Below, piece by piece: positions 55,888-63,304 of a DNA stretch of 64,000 bases. Under the pieces are notes generated by a model, which searched no databases, was not told the origin of the DNA, and saw nothing but the letters and a program-made list of their open reading frames with translations. Both the position numbers and the translations under genes were made by a program. The stretch lies in the NCBI RefSeq assembly GCF_016863195.1, contig NZ_BOOK01000027.1, forward strand, positions 62,001 to 126,000. The letters are read 5' to 3'. Origin of the DNA: Paraplanobispora takensis. GTDB lineage: Bacteria > Actinomycetota > Actinomycetes > Streptosporangiales > Streptosporangiaceae. Numbering within the stretch: the stretch's first letter is position 1; every line of letters begins with the position of its first letter.

Positions 55888-55903
55888 CATACATCCTTGT
55901 ATG
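55888..55903. promoter_or_regulatory. dyad CATACA-TCCT-TGTATG
   Basis: Perfect 6-bp inverted repeat in the divergent gap between membrane protein and kinase. It overlaps the first possible ATG (55901) of the kinase frame, which argues that translation starts further on. It may be the site of the NarL-type regulator encoded downstream. Confidence 0.55.
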
Positions 55904-55954
55904 TACGACAGACCACACTTCAGCTGGACAAAAGGAGTGCTCAGCGGTGATGGG

Positions 55955-57196
55955 ATGGATGGCATGAAACGGGCCTCGTGGATCGGACACCCGGGCCCGC
56001 TGGAGACATTGGTGGAACGGGTGAGACGCAACGACGTGCTGTGTGCGGTGGCGTCCTTCGCCGTCGGCCTCAGCCTGATCCTCGCGAACGCCTACATCCC
56101 CCGGGTGACGCCCTCCTACCTGCTCATCGGCCCGCTGTTGATCACGTGCCTGGGAGTCGCGGTACGGCGGAGCCGGCCTATCCTCTGCCTGGCGCTCGGG
56201 GTCGTGGCGTTCATCGGCGACTTCGTGCTGGGGCCGTCCCTGGGCACCATCCTGATCGTCACCGACAACCTCTACGCGGCCGTCAGGTACGGCCCGCGCC
56301 CGCTGGGCCGGTGGATGCTCACCATCACCTCGGTCATCGCCGTGGTCGGCGGCGCGGTGGCCGGGTTCATGCTGAGGGACTTCGCGGTCTTCGCCGTCTC
56401 GCTGGTGCAGGCCGGCCTCGTCGGCGTCACCCCCGTCCTCACCGCGCTGTTCATGCGGCAACTGGAGGACCAGGCGGTGGCCGAGCGGGCCCGGGCCGAG
56501 CAGGTGGCGCGCCTGGCGGAGCTGGACCGCAAGGCGGCGGTGCAGGCCGAGCGGGCCAGGATGGCCCGGGAACTGCACGACATGATCGCCAACCACTTCA
56601 GTGCCATCGCCATCCAGTCCACGGCCGTGCTGTCGCGCAAGGACCTGGACGCGGCCACCGTGCGGCGGGTGCTGGAGTCCGTCCGGGAGAACAGCGTCCA
56701 GGGGATGGCGGAGATGCGCTCGATGATCGGGCTGCTCCGGCAGGACGGCGAGGAGGCCGAGGCGGTCCGGCTGCGGCTGTCCGAGGCGGAGGGGCTGGCG
56801 CAGCGGGCGCGGGAGGCGGGGCTGGAGGTACGGTTCCGCGTGGACGGCGAGGTCAGGGAGCTGCCCGCCCCGGTCGACCTCGCCGGCTACCGGATCCTCC
56901 AGGAGGCCCTGACCAACGCGCTCAAGCACGGGGGCAGGGAGGCGGACATGGTGGTCGGCTACCGGCCGGACGAGGTCGTGCTCACCGTGGACAACCCCGT
57001 CGCCGAAGACCGGTCCGGGCTTCCCGGGGCCGGGGCGGGCATCGTCGGCATGCGGGAACGTGCCGCGCTCGTCGACGGTCTCGTCGAGAGCGGGCCGTAC
57101 GGCGCGAGCTGGCGCGTGCGCGCCGTACTCCCCAGCAGCGTGCTCCCCGACGCCGCACTTCCCGGCGCTGCTTCCCCTGCCGGCGCCCCGTCGTGA
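55955..57196 (+). CDS. sensor histidine kinase, DesK/NarX type
   Basis: 413-aa kinase with four to five membrane helices (about residues 30-165), then coiled helix QAVAERARAEQVARLAEL, phospho-His208 in MARELHDMIANHFSAI, N-box LQEALTNALKHG and G-box GAGAGIVGMRERAAL. Start uncertain: ATG 55955 chosen, ATG 55964 or 55901 possible. The response regulator follows after 16 bp. The sensed signal is unknown; the DesK group often reacts to membrane state or cell-wall antibiotics. Confidence 0.9.
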   Translation: MDGMKRASWIGHPGPLETLVERVRRNDVLCAVASFAVGLSLILANAYIPRVTPSYLLIGPLLITCLGVAVRRSRPILCLALGVVAFIGDFVLGPSLGTILIVTDNLYAAVRYGPRPLGRWMLTITSVIAVVGGAVAGFMLRDFAVFAVSLVQAGLVGVTPVLTALFMRQLEDQAVAERARAEQVARLAELDRKAAVQAERARMARELHDMIANHFSAIAIQSTAVLSRKDLDAATVRRVLESVRENSVQGMAEMRSMIGLLRQDGEEAEAVRLRLSEAEGLAQRAREAGLEVRFRVDGEVRELPAPVDLAGYRILQEALTNALKHGGREADMVVGYRPDEVVLTVDNPVAEDRSGLPGAGAGIVGMRERAALVDGLVESGPYGASWRVRAVLPSSVLPDAALPGAASPAGAPS

Positions 57197-57212
57197 AACC
57201 CCGGGAGACCCC

Positions 57213-57848
57213 GTGAGTATCCGTGTTCTGGTCGCCGACGACCACGCGGCCGTCCGCGCCGGGATCGTTCTCATCCTGGGCGGTCACGACGACATCGAGA
57301 TCGTCGGCGAGGCCTCGGACGGGGAGGAGGCGGTCGCCATGGCCGTGCGCGAGCGGCCCGACGTGGTGCTGATGGACATCCGGATGCCGAAGCTGGACGG
57401 GATCTCGGCGACGCGCGAGCTGAGCGGGGTCGCCGACGTGCTGATCCTGACCACTTTCGACATCGACGAGTACGTGTTCGGGGCGCTGCGCGCGGGGGCC
57501 GCCGGGTTCCTGCTCAAGAACACCGACGCCGACGCGCTGGTGGACGCCGTCCGGGTGGTCGCCCGGGGTGACGGCCTCATCGCGCCGTCGGTCACCCGGC
57601 GGCTGATCTCCGCCTTCGGCTCCGCCGTACCGCCGAGCATGCCGCGTCAGGTCGAGAACCTGACCCCGCGGGAGCGGGAGGTGCTGGAGTGCATCGGCCG
57701 CGGGCTGTCGAACGCGGAGATCGCCCGGGAGCTGGACATGGCGGAGGCGACCACGAAGACCCACGTCAGCCGGTTGCTGAACAAACTCGGTCTGCGCAGC
57801 CGCGTCCAGGCCGCCATCCTCGCTCAGGAGCTCTCCGCCGGGACGTAG
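57213..57848 (+). CDS. two-component response regulator, NarL/LuxR family
   Basis: 211-aa regulator: phospho-acceptor Asp55 in VVLMDIRMPK, ALRAGAAGFLLKN, and C-terminal LuxR HTH (LTPREREVLECIGRGLSNAEIARELDMAEATTKTHVSRLL). GTG 57213 has GGGAG 5 bp upstream. It is co-transcribed with the kinase. Its 3' end overlaps the convergent MaoC gene by 25 bp. Probable target: its own divergent promoter region, by the dyads at 55833-55903. Confidence 0.93.
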   Translation: MSIRVLVADDHAAVRAGIVLILGGHDDIEIVGEASDGEEAVAMAVRERPDVVLMDIRMPKLDGISATRELSGVADVLILTTFDIDEYVFGALRAGAAGFLLKNTDADALVDAVRVVARGDGLIAPSVTRRLISAFGSAVPPSMPRQVENLTPREREVLECIGRGLSNAEIARELDMAEATTKTHVSRLLNKLGLRSRVQAAILAQELSAGT

Positions 57849-58288
57849 AGGGAGAGCGTCTCGGCGACGCAGGCGGGCTTGTCCCTGCCCTCGACCTCGA
57901 CGGTCATCCGCAGCTTCGACAGGTACCCCGAGGGAGTGCCCTTCAGGTCCACGAGCTCGCCCCGGGCCCGGACCCGCGAGCCGACCGGGACCGGCGTGGG
58001 GAAGCGGACCTTGTCGAGCCCGTAGTTGATGCCCATGGCCAGGCCGTCCACCCGGACCAGCTCCATCATGAACGAGGGCAGCAGCGACAGGCTCAGATAG
58101 CCGTGGGCGATGGTCCCGCCGAACGGGCCCTTGGCCGCGGCCTCGACGTCGACGTGGATCCACTGGTGGTCGCCGGTGGCGTCGGCGAACAGGTTGACCT
58201 GCTCCTGGGTCACGGTCCGCCACTCGGTCGGGCCGAACTGCTCGCCGACGGCGGCCTTGAGCTCCTGGACGTTCGCGAAGATCCTCAT
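57824..58288 (-). CDS. MaoC-like (R)-specific enoyl-CoA hydratase
   Basis: 154-aa hotdog-fold hydratase. The hydratase 2 motif is FADATGDHQWIHVD (catalytic Asp and His), with FGGTIAHGYLSLSLLPSF following. It converts trans-2-enoyl-CoA to (R)-3-hydroxyacyl-CoA. It stands alone, between a convergent response regulator and the propeller-like protein gene 10 bp upstream on the same strand, with which it may share transcription. Confidence 0.93.
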   Translation of the reverse strand: MRIFANVQELKAAVGEQFGPTEWRTVTQEQVNLFADATGDHQWIHVDVEAAAKGPFGGTIAHGYLSLSLLPSFMMELVRVDGLAMGINYGLDKVRFPTPVPVGSRVRARGELVDLKGTPSGYLSKLRMTVEVEGRDKPACVAETLSLYVPAESS

Positions 58289-58298
58289 ATCCGGAACT

Positions 58299-59780
58299 TT
58301 ATTCCGTTCTGGGGATCGCGAGAAGGTTCACGACGGTGAATTCCTTCCCGCCGCCCTCCTCTGTCGTCTCGCAGCTCTTGATCTTCCCGGTGGGAGCGGG
58401 GGCCCCGGACGGCCGGGAGGCGGGGGCGGTGTCGGCCTCGACCATGCGGCACTTCTCCACGGTCCTCCGGTCGTCGTCCCAATAGATGATCGAGGTGGGT
58501 GAGGAGGAGGTGCCGCGACCGTAGCCTCCCCCCTTCGGGTCGCGTCTCCCGGCCCCGGCCAGCGTCCCGGTGAGCGGGTCGTACAACGCGAGCAGAGGAA
58601 CATGGTGATCCTCGATCTCCTCGCCCCGCCCGTCCAGGCCCACCACGCCGGAGATGTGGAACAGTCCCATGTCCCGGGCGAGCACGATGTCCCCGCCGAG
58701 CGCCCCCAGGCCGGGCAGGGTCCTGTGCTGCGAACCGTCCGCCCGCTCCACGACGGCCCTGTCGTCCTCGCCGTCCCCCGAGCCGAAGCACCATTCCAGG
58801 CCGCAGTCGAACGCCGTCAGCCCGTCCGGGGCCTTCACTTCGGTGACCTGCATCGTCTCCAGGTTGACCAGCCTGGTCTGCGGCTTCCGGAAATCGCGCT
58901 CGCCGACGTCGGCGGCCCACGGCCATGACACCAGGTGCAGCCCGTCGGTGCCCTCGATCCGCTCCGGAGTCCCGCCGTCCAGCGGCATGCGGTAGACCCC
59001 GCCCTTGTCCACCGACCAGACCACGGAGTCGGCGGTGACCCCGACCGCGTCCACCTCGGACTGCTCCCCCGTGACCTCGCCGACCTGCCGTGCCGTACCG
59101 CCCGACCGGGGCACCACCCAGAAGTCGGCCCACTTGTCGCCGTTGTTGGGAGTCTCGCCGTACCACACGACGTGCTCGGCCCCCACGTCGAAGCTCTGCG
59201 CGAAATACCCCTTCACCCCCTCGGGGCCGGGCGTCTCGGCCAGCACCGTACGGCTCCCGCTCCCGGTGTCGTAGACCTCCAGCCGGCCCGCCTTCTCGAA
59301 GGACGACTCGGCGGCCAGCAGCAGCTCCGTGGCGCTCAGCGCGGTGATCGGGCGGTACTTCCAGCCGTCCGCCGCCTTCGCCGGGATCTTCGACACCGCC
59401 GCCGGCCAGACCTCGGCCGCCGGGCGGATGGAGGCGCCCGGCGCCTTCGTCCCCGACCGCGACGGCGTGGGCGTGGGCCTGGGTTTCTCCGACGTCACCG
59501 CGGTCGCGGTGGCGTCGGCGAGGATCGGGCCTTCCCCGCCCCTGTGGGGGAAGACCCCCCTCGCCACCGCCGTGCCGCCGCCGATCACCGTGATCACCGC
59601 GGCGACCGCGAGGATCGACTGCGCCCGCCTGCGCGTGCGCCGTACACGACGTCGTTCGATCACGCCGAGCAGGTCCCCGACCGGCTCCGGCGCGGCGTCC
59701 GCCGCCTTCGCGAGCGTGCGGACGAGATCCGCCTCGCTCCTGCCGCCCATCGGCCCCGTCCCGTCCCCGGACTGGTTCAT
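58299..59780 (-). CDS. membrane-anchored propeller-like protein, partner of SigE-family sigma factor
   Basis: 493-aa protein. A cytoplasmic N-terminus (about 1-53: LVRTLAKAADAAPEPVGDLLGVIERRR) is followed by a single membrane helix (residues 55-75), a Pro/Thr linker and a large extracellular domain of repeated beta strands (WVVPRSGGTARQVGEV, VYRMPLDGGTPERIEG) like a propeller. Start ATG 59780 overlaps the sigma stop by 4 bp. This order is that of a sigma factor with its anti-sigma or co-sensor, although no ZAS motif is seen. Confidence 0.8.
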   Translation of the reverse strand: MNQSGDGTGPMGGRSEADLVRTLAKAADAAPEPVGDLLGVIERRRVRRTRRRAQSILAVAAVITVIGGGTAVARGVFPHRGGEGPILADATATAVTSEKPRPTPTPSRSGTKAPGASIRPAAEVWPAAVSKIPAKAADGWKYRPITALSATELLLAAESSFEKAGRLEVYDTGSGSRTVLAETPGPEGVKGYFAQSFDVGAEHVVWYGETPNNGDKWADFWVVPRSGGTARQVGEVTGEQSEVDAVGVTADSVVWSVDKGGVYRMPLDGGTPERIEGTDGLHLVSWPWAADVGERDFRKPQTRLVNLETMQVTEVKAPDGLTAFDCGLEWCFGSGDGEDDRAVVERADGSQHRTLPGLGALGGDIVLARDMGLFHISGVVGLDGRGEEIEDHHVPLLALYDPLTGTLAGAGRRDPKGGGYGRGTSSSPTSIIYWDDDRRTVEKCRMVEADTAPASRPSGAPAPTGKIKSCETTEEGGGKEFTVVNLLAIPRTE

Positions 59781-60262
59781 CGCACTCGCCCCGTCTCCAG
59801 TTCCGCCACCCGTACCCTGAGCTTGTCCAGCGCCCGCGCCGCCTGGCTGCGCACCGTCCCGCGAGAGACGCCGAGCAGCTCGGCGATCTCCTGGTCCGGC
59901 AACCCCTCGTAGTACCGCAGGACCAGCACCGCCCGCTGTTTCGGCGGCAGGCCCTTCAGCTCGTGCCACAGCCCCGCGTCACCGGAGAAGCCGTCCTGCG
60001 TGTACGGCTTCTCCGGCACCTCGGCCACCAGGCGCTCCCGGCGCAGCCGCCGCCAGGTGCTGATGTGCAGGCGCGCCATGGTGGTGCGGACGTACCCCTC
60101 GGGGTCGTCCCGCCGCTGCACCCGCGGCCACGCGTCGCCCAGGCGCAGCAGCGCCTCCTGTACGAGGTCGGCCGCGTCCTCGGCGTGACCGGTGAGGACG
60201 TAGCCGTACCGGTACAGCGCATCCGCCCGCGCGGCCACGAAGTCTGCGAACTCCACGAACAC
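59777..60262 (-). CDS. RNA polymerase sigma factor, SigE family (ECF)
   Basis: 161-aa ECF sigma factor. Region 2: DALYRYGYVLTGHAEDAADLVQEALLRLGDAW with following YVRTTMARLHISTWRR; region 4: LPPKQRAVLVLRYYEGLPDQEIAELLGVSRGTVRSQAARALDKLR. The start was set at GTG 60262, which gives the usual SigE-family beginning (FVEFADFVAARADAL); longer starts at 60298 or 60373 lack support. It is co-transcribed with the membrane partner downstream. Confidence 0.88.
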   Translation of the reverse strand: MFVEFADFVAARADALYRYGYVLTGHAEDAADLVQEALLRLGDAWPRVQRRDDPEGYVRTTMARLHISTWRRLRRERLVAEVPEKPYTQDGFSGDAGLWHELKGLPPKQRAVLVLRYYEGLPDQEIAELLGVSRGTVRSQAARALDKLRVRVAELETGRVR

Positions 60263-60518
60263 AGGGACGCAGGTGACCCGTGTTCTGTTGCATGACATTC
60301 GGGTGCGGCTTGCGAACGGACATCCGGCGCTGTTCACCGCTGAGCCGTCCGACCTCGGCGAAACCGGTTCCACCCCCGCCGAATTCCTTTTCGGCGGGGG
60401 TACGTCGGAGAATGGTGAAGTCCGGGGACGGTTGTACCACTAACGAGACCGTCCTGATGCCAGGAGCACATATCCTCAAGGAACGCTCCAGAGACCGACA
60501 AAGGGAACGGTTACGTTC

Positions 60519-61448
60519 ATGTGGCCTCCATCATCTCCGCAGGAACCTCAAGGCCAGCAGCCCCCTGGTGGGCCTGGACAGCCGCCCGCCGGTTCCTGGC
60601 AGCAACCGAACCAGCCCTACGGCCAGCAACAGCCGCCGTACGGCCAGCAGCTTCCTCCCTACGGCCAGCAGCAGCAGCAGCCGTACGGCCAGCAGCCGCA
60701 CGACCCGACCCGGCAGTTCCCCCCCGGGCAGCAGGGCCCGGGCGGCCCCTGGTATCCCCAGAGCGGCCCGCCCAAGCGCAAGCCGGTCTGGCCGTGGGTC
60801 GTGGGTGTGGCCACCGCGGTCATCGTCGCGCTGGTCGTGGTCTTCATCGTCGTGACGGGTGACGACGACAAGACCACTCCCACCGCCGGGTCGAGCTCGG
60901 CTCCGGCCTCGACGCCTCCGTCGGACTCTCCGACGTCGGAGGCCCCGAGCTCCTCGCCTCCGGCGACCGAGGACCCGACGACGTCCCAGATCCCGGACGG
61001 CAAGACGGTCACGGCCACCGACGGCAAGAGCAGGCTCACCGTCCCCGGTGACTGGACGACGCTCTCCCTCCTCGACGAGGCCGAGGTCCAGCAGGGCAAC
61101 ACCGCCAAAGAGCAGTACCTGATGGTGATCACCGAGTCGCAGTCCGACGCCAACCTCAGCAGCCTGGAGCTGGAGGGCTACGCCAGGCTGGTCATCGAGC
61201 AGATGCAGAAGCGGCTGACCAACAGCAACGTCACCGGGCCCCAGCAGCTGACGATCAACGGCGACCCGGCCCTGCAGTACGAGCTGCACGGCACGGCGCA
61301 GGGCGTGCGCATCACCTACTGGGTGACCCTGGTCGAGGGCGCCGAGGACTTCCACCAGATCCTCACCTGGACTCTGGAGACCAAGGGCGAGGAGCACGGC
61401 CCGCTGCTCCGCGAGGTCAGCTCGACCTTCCAGGACCTGGGCGCATAA
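60519..61448 (+). CDS. Pro/Gln-rich membrane protein of unknown function
   Basis: 309-aa protein. Residues 1-85 are low-complexity with repeated PYGQQ units, then a single membrane helix (VWPWVVGVATAVIVALVVVFIVV, about 89-111), a Ser/Thr/Pro stalk and an extracellular domain from about 160 (SRLTVPGDWTTLSLLDEAEV). The layout recalls the actinomycete proteins with a PsbP-like or LppX-like outer domain. A ribosome-binding site is weak. It lies alone between the sigma gene and the MarR gene. Confidence 0.78.
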   Translation: MWPPSSPQEPQGQQPPGGPGQPPAGSWQQPNQPYGQQQPPYGQQLPPYGQQQQQPYGQQPHDPTRQFPPGQQGPGGPWYPQSGPPKRKPVWPWVVGVATAVIVALVVVFIVVTGDDDKTTPTAGSSSAPASTPPSDSPTSEAPSSSPPATEDPTTSQIPDGKTVTATDGKSRLTVPGDWTTLSLLDEAEVQQGNTAKEQYLMVITESQSDANLSSLELEGYARLVIEQMQKRLTNSNVTGPQQLTINGDPALQYELHGTAQGVRITYWVTLVEGAEDFHQILTWTLETKGEEHGPLLREVSSTFQDLGA

Positions 61449-61468
61449 GTCTCTTGGCTGAAGACTCT

Positions 61469-61485
61469 TTAAGTGGTTAACTAAT
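61469..61485 (+). promoter_or_regulatory. MarR operator copy 1, TTAAGTGGTTAACTAAT
   Basis: 17 bp, 8 bp before the MarR gene ATG. Its exact reverse complement lies upstream of the SDR gene (61940-61956). The AT-rich site contains GTTAAC. Confidence 0.85.
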
Positions 61486-61492
61486 CGAGGAC

Positions 61493-61900
61493 ATGGACGA
61501 CGGCTACTCGCTGCTGGACAGCACGATGTACGCGCTGATCACGCGACTCGGCTCCCACAAGCGCCAGATCGCCGCAGGCCTGGAAAGACTGGGCCTGCGG
61601 CTGGGCCAGGAGGTCTACCTGGCCCAGCTCTGGCGTCAGGACGGGCTGTGCCAGGGCGAGCTGGCCGGATGCGCCAAGGTGTCCGCCGCCAACGTCACCC
61701 AGGTGTTGCGCGGCCTGGAGAAGCAGGGCCTGGTGGTCCGGCGCCGCGACGACGCGGACGCCCGGGTCCAGCGGGTCTGGCTCACCGAGGCGGGCAGGGC
61801 GCTGCAGAAGCCGGTGACCGAGGTCTGGCATGACGCCGAGGTCGCCTGGCTGGCCGGTCTGACGCCGGCCCAGCGCAAGGCCATCACCAGTCTGGTCTGA
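61493..61900 (+). CDS. MarR family transcriptional regulator
   Basis: 135-aa winged-helix regulator: QGELAGCAKVSAANVTQVLRGLEKQGLV is the HTH, RRDDADARVQRVWLT the wing. A Cys in the recognition region (AGCAKV) and one before it (GLCQGE) could sense oxidation. The same 17-bp site in both orientations flanks the gene and precedes the downstream SDR gene, so it autoregulates and represses SDR. Confidence 0.93.
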   Translation: MDDGYSLLDSTMYALITRLGSHKRQIAAGLERLGLRLGQEVYLAQLWRQDGLCQGELAGCAKVSAANVTQVLRGLEKQGLVVRRRDDADARVQRVWLTEAGRALQKPVTEVWHDAEVAWLAGLTPAQRKAITSLV

Positions 61901-61939
61901 GCATCCGCACCCTCATTCTCCGAGGGCGCGGTCCGCCCA

Positions 61940-61956
61940 ATTAGTTAACCACTTAA
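61940..61956 (-). promoter_or_regulatory. MarR operator copy 2, ATTAGTTAACCACTTAA
   Basis: Exact reverse complement of 61469-61485. It is 9 bp upstream of the SDR ATG, overlapping its likely ribosome-binding region (TTAAGGAG). Confidence 0.85.
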
Positions 61957-61965
61957 GGAGTTCTG

Positions 61966-62712
61966 ATGGATCTGGGTCTGAAGGGCCGCACGGTGATCGT
62001 GACCGGCGCCTCCGGCGGCATCGGCCGGGAGATCGCCCGGGGTTACGCGGCCGAGGGGGCCGAGGTGGTCCTCACCTACCACAGCGCCTCCGAGGAGGCC
62101 GAGAAGCTGGCCGGGGACATCGGCGGCACGGCGCTGCCGTACGCGATGAGCGAGCCGGACTCGGCCGCCGCCCTGGTGGCCGAGGTCCTGGCGCGGACAG
62201 GCAGGATAGACGTGCTGGTCAACAACGCGGTCCGCTGGGGCCGGATGGCGGGACAGGACGCCTCCTTCGAGGACGTGGCCGACGACGAGTGGCTGACCAT
62301 GCTGAGGGAGAACACCGAGGGCGCCCTGCGGCTCAGCCGCCTGGTCACCCCCGTCATGCGCGAGCGGGGCTTCGGCCGGCTCGTCCACATCTCCTCCAGC
62401 ATCGCCACCGACGGCATGGCCGGCGGCGAGTACTACGGAGCGGCCAAGGGGGCCCTGCACGGGTTCAGCCGCTCGGTCGCCTTCAGCCTCGGCCGCGACG
62501 GTGACATCCTGTCCAACGTCGTCATGCCGGGCCTGACCAGGACCGCCCGCAACGGCGCGATCGTCGAGGCGGCGGGCCACATCTACAGCGAGAGGGCCCC
62601 GATCGGCCGCCTGCTGGAGGCCTCCGAGGTCGCGAACGCGGTGGTCTACCTGGGCTCGGCGGCCAACACCGGCATCACCGGCCAGGTCATCGCCGTGACC
62701 GGCGGCGCGTGA
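61966..62712 (+). CDS. SDR family oxidoreductase
   Basis: 248-aa short-chain dehydrogenase. The cofactor motif TGASGGIG is at residues 14-21, VNNAV precedes the active site, and the catalytic triad is Ser in HISSS with YGAAK. AAGGAG lies 7 bp before ATG. The C-terminal end ITGQVIAVTGGA is typical of 3-oxoacyl-ACP-reductase-like proteins. The upstream MarR operator copy makes it a probable target of the MarR gene. The substrate is unknown. Confidence 0.93.
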   Translation: MDLGLKGRTVIVTGASGGIGREIARGYAAEGAEVVLTYHSASEEAEKLAGDIGGTALPYAMSEPDSAAALVAEVLARTGRIDVLVNNAVRWGRMAGQDASFEDVADDEWLTMLRENTEGALRLSRLVTPVMRERGFGRLVHISSSIATDGMAGGEYYGAAKGALHGFSRSVAFSLGRDGDILSNVVMPGLTRTARNGAIVEAAGHIYSERAPIGRLLEASEVANAVVYLGSAANTGITGQVIAVTGGA

Positions 62713-62791
62713 CGCCCGGCCGAACCGTACCGGCATAGATCCGAGACCCGCCCGCGTCCTTGCTTGGTGACATCGCAACGAGGAGGACCGG

Positions 62792-63304
62792 GTGGATCCA
62801 GGGTTTGCGACGGCGTTCCGGGAGCTCGTCACCGATCGGTCGGCCGCGCTGTTCCGTACGGCGTACCTGCTGACCGGTGACCGGCACGCCGCCGAGGATC
62901 TGGTGCAGTCGGCGCTGGCGAAGACGGCTGCCCGATGGCGCGGCCTGCGCGACCCGGCGGCCATCGAGGGCTACGTCCGCCGCGCCATGTACCACGAGCA
63001 GGTGAGCCGGTGGCGCCGCCGTTCGCGTGTCACGGAGGTGTCCACCGGCTGGCTGCCCGACCGGGCCGGCGAGGGGCACGCCGAGACCGTCGACCTGCGC
63101 CTGGTGATGCGCTCGGCCCTCGCCCGGCTGACGCCCCGGCAGCGGGCCGTCCTCGTCCTGCGGTACTTCGAGGACCTGTCCGAGACCGAGATCGCGCGGG
63201 TGCTCGGGATCGGGGTGGGATCGGTCCGCAGCCAGATCCACCGCTCGCTGGACCGCCTGAAGAAGGCCGCACCCGAGCTGAACGCCGTGAGGGAGCTCCG
63301 ATGA
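62792..63304 (+). CDS. RNA polymerase sigma factor, SigE family (ECF)
   Basis: 170-aa ECF sigma factor: region 2 FRTAYLLTGDRHAAEDLVQSALAKTAARW, YVRRAMYHEQVSRWRRR; region 4 LTPRQRAVLVLRYFEDLSETEIARVLGIGVGSVRSQIHRSLDRLKK. GTG 62792 has GAGGAGG upstream. Its stop overlaps the MltG-like gene by 4 bp, so the partner is translated with it. This is the second such sigma in 3 kb. Confidence 0.93.
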   Translation: MDPGFATAFRELVTDRSAALFRTAYLLTGDRHAAEDLVQSALAKTAARWRGLRDPAAIEGYVRRAMYHEQVSRWRRRSRVTEVSTGWLPDRAGEGHAETVDLRLVMRSALARLTPRQRAVLVLRYFEDLSETEIARVLGIGVGSVRSQIHRSLDRLKKAAPELNAVRELR

